DNA from: an uncultured Eubacteriales bacterium
GTDB lineage: Bacteria > Bacillota > Clostridia > Christensenellales > Aristaeellaceae
NCBI GenBank assembly: GCA_902781095.1
Contig: CACZHW010000012.1
Span: 1-64,000 of the forward strand
Reading direction: 5' to 3'
Length of the DNA stretch: 64,000 nucleotides
In this document: in pieces, positions 59,613-64,000 of the stretch
Position numbering within the stretch: the stretch's first letter is position 1
How the letters are laid out: each line of letters opens with the position of its first letter
Made by a program: the position numbers and the translations under genes
The notes under the pieces: model-generated
Seen by the model: the letters and a program-made list of their open reading frames with translations, nothing else
What the model was told of the DNA's origin: nothing
Database searches by the model: none

Positions 59613-59679
59613 CTTTCCTATACAAAACCGGCCGTGCACAGGAAAGACAGCGCCTGGCCGGATGAAGGAGGCGCGGCGC

Positions 59680-60894
59680 GTGAACGCCATCATCATCCAC
59701 GTGGATATGGACGCCTTCTATGCCTCCGTCGAAATGCGGGACGATCCGCAGCTGCGCGGCAAGCCGCTCATCATCGGCGCCCTGCCGCACGAGCGCGGCG
59801 TCGTGGCGACCTGCAGCTACGAAGCGCGCAAATTCGGCGTTCACTCGGCCATGAACATCAAGGAGGCGTACCGCCTCTGTCCGAACGGCATCTACAGGCA
59901 CCCGGACTTTGAAAAGTACCGCGCGGTTTCCCGCCAGCTGCATGAAATCTGGGACGCGTACGCCTCCGCCTCGGAGACCATCGCGCTGGACGAGGCGTAT
60001 CTGGATGTGACGGCGACCGCCGGCAGCTGGGAAAACGCCTGTTTATTCGCACGCGCCATCAAGCGACGGACGCGGGAAGAGCTGCAGCTCACCTGTTCGG
60101 TCGGCGTGGCCTACTCCAAGGCCGCCGCCAAGACGGCCAGCGAGGAGAAGAAGCCGGACGGCTATTTCGAAATCCGCACGCCGCAGGACTTTGTCGCGCT
60201 CATCGCCGACAGGGACGTGGGCGTGCTCTACACCGTCGGCAAAAGGACCGCCGAAAAGCTGCACCGCGCCGGCATCCGGACCGTCCGAAACATACAGGAG
60301 CGGCCGGAGGAAGTAGTCCGCCTGCTGGGCCGGCAGGGCGAGTGGATTGCCCGCATAGCCGCAGGACAGGACGACCGCAGGGTCACCGCCTACAGGCCGG
60401 AGGACGCGAAATCCATCTCCCGGGAGCTGACCTTCCAGGAGGACGTCGGGGACTACGCGTTTTTAAAAGAAGTCCTGCTGCTCCTCTCGCTCAGCGTCGA
60501 GCGCAGGGCGGCGCGGGTCGGGCTCCACGGCGAAGGCGTCACGCTGAAGGTGACCTACGGGGATATGAAGAGCCTCACCCGCTCCCGCCTCATCCCCGCC
60601 ACGCGCTCCGCCGCCGTCATCTGGCAGGAGTCCTCACTGCTGCTGGACTCGCTCCCGTCAAAGCCCGTCCGGCTGATCGGCGCGGGCATCCACCGCCTCT
60701 CCGGTGAAAACAGGCGGCAGCTGCGCTTTGACGACTATCTGCCTGAGGTGGCCGCCGGTCAGGAGCGGCTCCTGCACTCCGCGCTGGAAGACCTCCGCCG
60801 GCATTACGGGCTGGACTTTGCCGCCAATCTGGACAGGATTTTCCGCGGGGAGACGCTCTACCGCACCGTTGAGTACATGCGCAGGCACCGGTAG
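59680..60894 (+). CDS. dinB: DNA polymerase IV (Y family)
   Basis: A 404-residue protein; GTG 59680 has AAGGAGG 8 nt upstream. Polymerase motifs: IIHVDMDAFYASVEMRDDP (first metal Asp), GVVATCSYEARKFGVHSAM, TIALDEAYLDVT with the catalytic D and E, SVGVAYSKAAAKTASEEKKP, and a late RRAARVGLHGEGV little-finger segment. It performs error-prone translesion synthesis. No clamp-binding motif is obvious at the C-terminus (it ends YRTVEYMRRHR). Confidence 0.95.
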   Translation: MNAIIIHVDMDAFYASVEMRDDPQLRGKPLIIGALPHERGVVATCSYEARKFGVHSAMNIKEAYRLCPNGIYRHPDFEKYRAVSRQLHEIWDAYASASETIALDEAYLDVTATAGSWENACLFARAIKRRTREELQLTCSVGVAYSKAAAKTASEEKKPDGYFEIRTPQDFVALIADRDVGVLYTVGKRTAEKLHRAGIRTVRNIQERPEEVVRLLGRQGEWIARIAAGQDDRRVTAYRPEDAKSISRELTFQEDVGDYAFLKEVLLLLSLSVERRAARVGLHGEGVTLKVTYGDMKSLTRSRLIPATRSAAVIWQESSLLLDSLPSKPVRLIGAGIHRLSGENRRQLRFDDYLPEVAAGQERLLHSALEDLRRHYGLDFAANLDRIFRGETLYRTVEYMRRHR

Positions 60895-60925
60895 CGGCCG
60901 GATTCCGGCATACGGAAATCGGCCG

Positions 60926-60954
60926 TTTACTTTTGGTGCGTTTCAGCATACAAT
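60926..60954 (+). promoter_or_regulatory. Promoter of the PreT-like gene
   Basis: TTTACT (60926-60931), a 17-bp spacer and TACAAT (60949-60954), about 90 bp upstream of the ATG. Confidence 0.65.
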
Positions 60955-61044
60955 GAGCAGAGAGACCGGGCGTTTGCCTTTTTGGCAGGCCGCTTGGCCT
61001 CTGTAAAAAACGGCCGCGCGGCCGAAGGAAAGGAATTTGATCAG

Positions 61045-62346
61045 ATGGCGCTGCACGTCATGGAGGAGGCCAACCGCTGCCTGGGCTGCAAAAAGCCCCG
61101 CTGTCAGGAGGGCTGCCCCATTCATACCAATATCCCGGAGGTCATCCGCCTGCTCAAAGCCGGCAAGCTGAACGAAGCGGGCTGGATGCTCTTTGAAAAC
61201 AACCCGCTGACCACCGTCTGCGCCCTCGTCTGCAACCACGAGCAGCAGTGCGAGGGCCACTGCGTCCGGGGCATCAAGGACGTCCCGGTCCACTTCTCCG
61301 TCATCGAGAGCTACATCTCCTCCACCTACGCCAACCAGATGGTGCACGGCCCCGCGCCCTCCAACGGCCGCAAGGCCGCGGTCATCGGCGCAGGCCCGGC
61401 CGGCATCACCATCGCGATCATCCTTGCCCGCTACGGCTACAAGATGACCATCTTCGACAGCCGCGACAAGATCGGCGGCGTGCTGCGCTACGGCATCCCG
61501 GACTTCCGCCTGCCCGATTCCGTGCTGGACGACATGGCTTACCGGCATCTGGAACTGAAGGGCATCCAGTTCCGGCCCAACACCTACATCGGCAGCGCCA
61601 TCACCATCGACGACCTCTTCCGCGACGGGTATCAGAGCATCTTCGTCGGCGCGGGCCTGTGGAAGCCCCGCAAGCTGAACATCCGCGGCGAGAGCCTGGG
61701 CAACGTCACCTACGCGATCAACTACCTGGCCAGCCCCGGCGCCTTCCGCCTGGGCGAGCGCATCATCATCATCGGCACGGGCAACAGCGCCATGGACTGC
61801 GCCAGGACGGCGATCCGCCACGGCGCGCGGTACGTCAGCTGCGTCAACCTGACCGACACGCTGACCGCCAGCCAGTACGAGAGCAGCTACGCCAGGCTGG
61901 AAGGCGTCGACTTCATCTACAACAAGTGCACGATGGAAATCCGGGAGGACGGCGTCATCCTGGCCGACAGCCGGGTCGGCGAAGACGGAAGGATTTCGCC
62001 CGTCCCCGGCACGGAAAAGCTCTACCCCTGCACCGGCGTCATCGTCGCCGTCAGCCAGGGCGCGGAGAGCAACATCGTCACCACCACGAGGGACATCGAC
62101 ACCAGCAAGAGCGGCCTGCTCACCGTGGACGCGGACGGCCACACCAGCCGTCCCGGCGTCTTCGCCGCAGGGGACGCGACCAGCGGCGCGCGTACAGTGG
62201 TCGAGGCCGTCGCCAACAGCAAGCGCGTCGCCGAGGCGATGCACGCCTATATGCAGACCCTGCCGATGCCGGTGACCACCGACTACCCGGATGTGCCGAC
62301 CGTCGAACACATCGACGCCACGGTCCAGGCGGAACAGGTCCTGTAA
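61045..62346 (+). CDS. preT: NAD(P)-dependent oxidoreductase, PreT/GltD type
   Basis: A 433-residue protein; ATG 61045 follows AAAGGAA (a TTG at 60982 is an unlikely start). The N-terminal iron-sulfur domain has EANRCLGCKKPRCQEGCP and CNHEQQCEGHC. The FAD part has VIGAGPAGITIAIIL, and the NAD part VLRYGIPDFRLP, IIGTGNSAMDCARTA and GVFAAGDATSGARTV. It matches the NADH-dependent partner of PreA in pyrimidine reduction. The PreA-type gene is at 7185-8702. A FNT channel gene follows after 36 nt. Confidence 0.9.
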   Translation: MALHVMEEANRCLGCKKPRCQEGCPIHTNIPEVIRLLKAGKLNEAGWMLFENNPLTTVCALVCNHEQQCEGHCVRGIKDVPVHFSVIESYISSTYANQMVHGPAPSNGRKAAVIGAGPAGITIAIILARYGYKMTIFDSRDKIGGVLRYGIPDFRLPDSVLDDMAYRHLELKGIQFRPNTYIGSAITIDDLFRDGYQSIFVGAGLWKPRKLNIRGESLGNVTYAINYLASPGAFRLGERIIIIGTGNSAMDCARTAIRHGARYVSCVNLTDTLTASQYESSYARLEGVDFIYNKCTMEIREDGVILADSRVGEDGRISPVPGTEKLYPCTGVIVAVSQGAESNIVTTTRDIDTSKSGLLTVDADGHTSRPGVFAAGDATSGARTVVEAVANSKRVAEAMHAYMQTLPMPVTTDYPDVPTVEHIDATVQAEQVL

Positions 62347-62382
62347 GCCGAAGAATCCGATTTCCGAAAGGGGGAAATCCGT

Positions 62383-63039
62383 ATGTCCAACCCCAGCAGC
62401 CTGCGTCCCGCCTCCGCCCGGCGGGCCATCGCGGCCGGCATGCTCATCACCATGGGCTGTGCCGTCCGTTTGGCCGTCGGCGGGCTGCCCGGCGTCTTCC
62501 TCTTCGCCGCCGGGCTCTACTTCGTCATGATGAACGGCGCGCAGCTCTTTACCGGCGTCGCTGCCGAGTTCAACATGACGCCCGTCACCAAGTGCGTCAT
62601 CCTGCTTTGCAACCTGCTCGGTTCCTTTCTCACGGCCGCAGCCATCGCCTCCTTTTCCCCCGCCGTGCGGGAGGCTGCGTCCCAGCTCATGGCGGGCACG
62701 CACTTCGGGCTTTCCACCTGCGTCTCCGCCGTCTTCTGCGGCATCTGCATGTGGCTGGCGACCCGGCGCGTCGGCGGCGCGCCTCAGCCGCTCAGCATCG
62801 TCTTCGGCGTCACGGTCTTCATCCTCAGCGGCTATACGCACTCCATCGCGCTGGCCGGCTACGTCGGCCTGGCCGCACCGGACGGCTTTGCCGCCTTCTG
62901 GGGCTACACGCTGTCCCGCCTGCCGTGGCTGCTGCTGTGCGCGCTGTGCAATATGGCCGGCAGCTATCTGGCCTTCTTCCTGCTGGGCGACCTGGACGGC
63001 CTGCGCCTTTCGGACCTGCTGACCGGGAAGCGCGGCTGA
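62383..63039 (+). CDS. Formate/nitrite transporter (FNT) family channel
   Basis: A 218-residue protein with six membrane segments (GGGGG SD). FNT-like features: MNGAQLFTGVAAEFNMTPVTK after the second helix, an internal CVSAVFCGICMWLATRR and FGVTVFILSGYTHSIALAGY. Relatives transport formate, nitrite, lactate or hydrosulfide. It is shorter than the usual 260-280, starting close to the first helix. It is probably co-transcribed with the PreT-like gene. Confidence 0.85.
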   Translation: MSNPSSLRPASARRAIAAGMLITMGCAVRLAVGGLPGVFLFAAGLYFVMMNGAQLFTGVAAEFNMTPVTKCVILLCNLLGSFLTAAAIASFSPAVREAASQLMAGTHFGLSTCVSAVFCGICMWLATRRVGGAPQPLSIVFGVTVFILSGYTHSIALAGYVGLAAPDGFAAFWGYTLSRLPWLLLCALCNMAGSYLAFFLLGDLDGLRLSDLLTGKRG

Positions 63040-63073
63040 CGGGCCCTGCCAACAGCCTGAAACACTGCATTTC

Positions 63074-63120
63074 AAAGCCCTCCGCGGCCGGTCCGCGGAG
63101 GGCTTTCTTGTTTCCTTTTT
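63074..63120 (+). terminator. Bidirectional terminator between convergent genes
   Basis: A 14-bp stem AAAGCCCTCCGCGG/CCGCGGAGGGCTTT (63074-63087, 63093-63106) with a five-base loop is followed by CTTGTTTCCTTTTT. It also closes the amidohydrolase gene from the other strand. Confidence 0.92.
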
Positions 63121-63131
63121 GTGTCAGCGGG

Positions 63132-64000
63132 TCAGGCGCCGAAGTAAAGCCTGTCGGCGTTTTCACGGAGGATCATCCGCCGGGTGGCCGCGTCCAGTCC
63201 GGAGGCGTCCCGCACAAAGCCGATCAGGTGGTCGTAGGTGTCCTCCTTGAGCGTGGTCGGCAGATCGGAGCCGAACATCAGCCTGTCCGCGCCTGCGATC
63301 TCCGCCGCACGCAGGACGAAGCGCTGCGCCGTCTCATAGGGATACTCCTCCGGGCGCACGTTGTGCGGCAGCGCGGCCAGATCGAACCAGACGTTGGGCA
63401 GCGTAAGCCGCGCGAGCCCCGCCTTCATCGCCTCCTCCGCATCCCGGTCGGGTGCAAGCAGGTGGCAGATCACGAACCGCAGGCCGGGATGGTGCAGGAT
63501 TGCGCGCCGCAGCGCCTCCACCTGGAAACTCGCCGTGCCGGGCCTTCCGATATCCAGGACGCAGATGAGGCCGTGCTCCTGTGCATAGCGGTATTCCGCC
63601 TCCATCATCTCCCCGTCAAGCGGGAAGGCCCCGTGGTTGCACATGAGGCCGCTGCCCGTGCTCAGCTCGAATTTGACGACGGAAATCCCCAGTTCCTCGA
63701 ACAGGTGGCGGCGGATGTCCTCCTTCATGCGGGAAAACGGATCATACGAAGCCGCGGCTTTGAAGCGGTCCGGATACTTCCGCTGGGCTTCGAACGAATA
63801 GAGGTTCTGAAAGCCCAGGTAGTTGCCCTGCAGCAGGACGGCCTTCTCCACGCCGTTTTCGTCCATCAGGGCCAGCACGTCCTCCGGCGTGACCCGCCCC
63901 GTCGCGAACCGCTGCGGCAGCAGCCGGAAGGTCCTTCCCGTCGCGTACCGTGCAAACCCGCCGCCGGTAAAGCGCAGCTCGCCCTCCGCGCCGATGCCGG
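63132..64000 (-). CDS. Amidohydrolase family protein, 5' end cut by the window
   Basis: The frame is open to base 64000, so at least 289 residues are present and the start lies outside. It has the PF04909-type pattern: a VEKAVLLQG strand, YPDRFKAAASYDP, VVKFELSTG, CVLDIGRPG, FVICHLLAPDRD with a metal-binding His, and DRLMFGSDLPTTLKEDTY with the catalytic Asp. Family members are zinc hydrolases or decarboxylases. The substrate is unknown. The C-terminus ends normally at 63132, next to the terminator. Confidence 0.88.
   Translation of the reverse strand, partial: GIGAEGELRFTGGGFARYATGRTFRLLPQRFATGRVTPEDVLALMDENGVEKAVLLQGNYLGFQNLYSFEAQRKYPDRFKAAASYDPFSRMKEDIRRHLFEELGISVVKFELSTGSGLMCNHGAFPLDGEMMEAEYRYAQEHGLICVLDIGRPGTASFQVEALRRAILHHPGLRFVICHLLAPDRDAEEAMKAGLARLTLPNVWFDLAALPHNVRPEEYPYETAQRFVLRAAEIAGADRLMFGSDLPTTLKEDTYDHLIGFVRDASGLDAATRRMILRENADRLYFGA

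Overview
The window looks like chromosome of a GC-rich Clostridia-type member of the Bacillota. Shine-Dalgarno sites are strong (AAAGGAGG), promoters are of the SigA type (TTGACA/TATAAT, often the extended TGnTATAAT form), rho-independent terminators are frequent, and the gene set is typical of that group: a one-piece tmRNA beside smpB, a SpoIID/LytB protein, DUF1934, LytR-CpsA-Psr, CapA, TelA, an ECF S component, glycogen synthase and RarA. No rRNA or tRNA gene is visible, so a finer placement is not supported.

Left core (1-33270). A coupled three-gene operon (phosphodiester glycosidase, membrane protein, LRR protein; 159-2820) is followed by recO-cobB-rarA (2934-5769), an SPFH/RHH pair, a PreA-type dehydrogenase, a secreted 5'-nucleotidase and a broken MATE-transporter/ATPase fusion. 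Next come a six-gene minus-strand operon (12478-18544: SpoIID/LytB, two multi-pass membrane proteins, DUF1934, two unknowns), an ECF S component, and an EamA-LCP-CapA-Rsm22 operon. They are followed by TelA, an aminotransferase/LOR-SDH/EutH-like operon, an RpiB/LacAB isomerase, GH13 and glgA, and smpB-ssrA.

Accessory island (about 33.3-55.8 kb). It begins directly behind the tmRNA gene and ends before a core-like MFS gene. It carries: (i) an array of eight CCCGTAG repeats at about 21-bp steps next to ssrA; (ii) a homolog of the anti-CRISPR AcrVA2; (iii) an operon with a large serine recombinase, several island-specific proteins that share one domain with the recombinase C-terminus, and a Fic-like protein that has lost its catalytic histidine; (iv) a tightly overlapping operon of two metallophosphoesterases, a TIGR02452 macrodomain-type protein, GrpB and a HAD phosphatase; (v) an AT-rich defence-like block with a membrane/coiled-coil gene pair, a DUF2130 nuclease-like protein and an AAA-ATPase/TOPRIM pair; (vi) a second array with about 21-bp period (GTTACC) upstream of that block; and (vii) a Vat/CatB-type acetyltransferase. 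The recombinase and phosphoesterase operons share a 19-bp site (18/19 identical) at their promoters, so they are probably co-regulated.

Right core (55.9-64 kb). It holds a frameshifted MFS transporter, an EamA exporter, a TIGR00266 protein, hicAB, a dinB-type polymerase with a clear promoter, a PreT-type oxidoreductase (possible partner of the PreA gene at 7.2-8.7 kb), an FNT channel, and an amidohydrolase cut by the window end.
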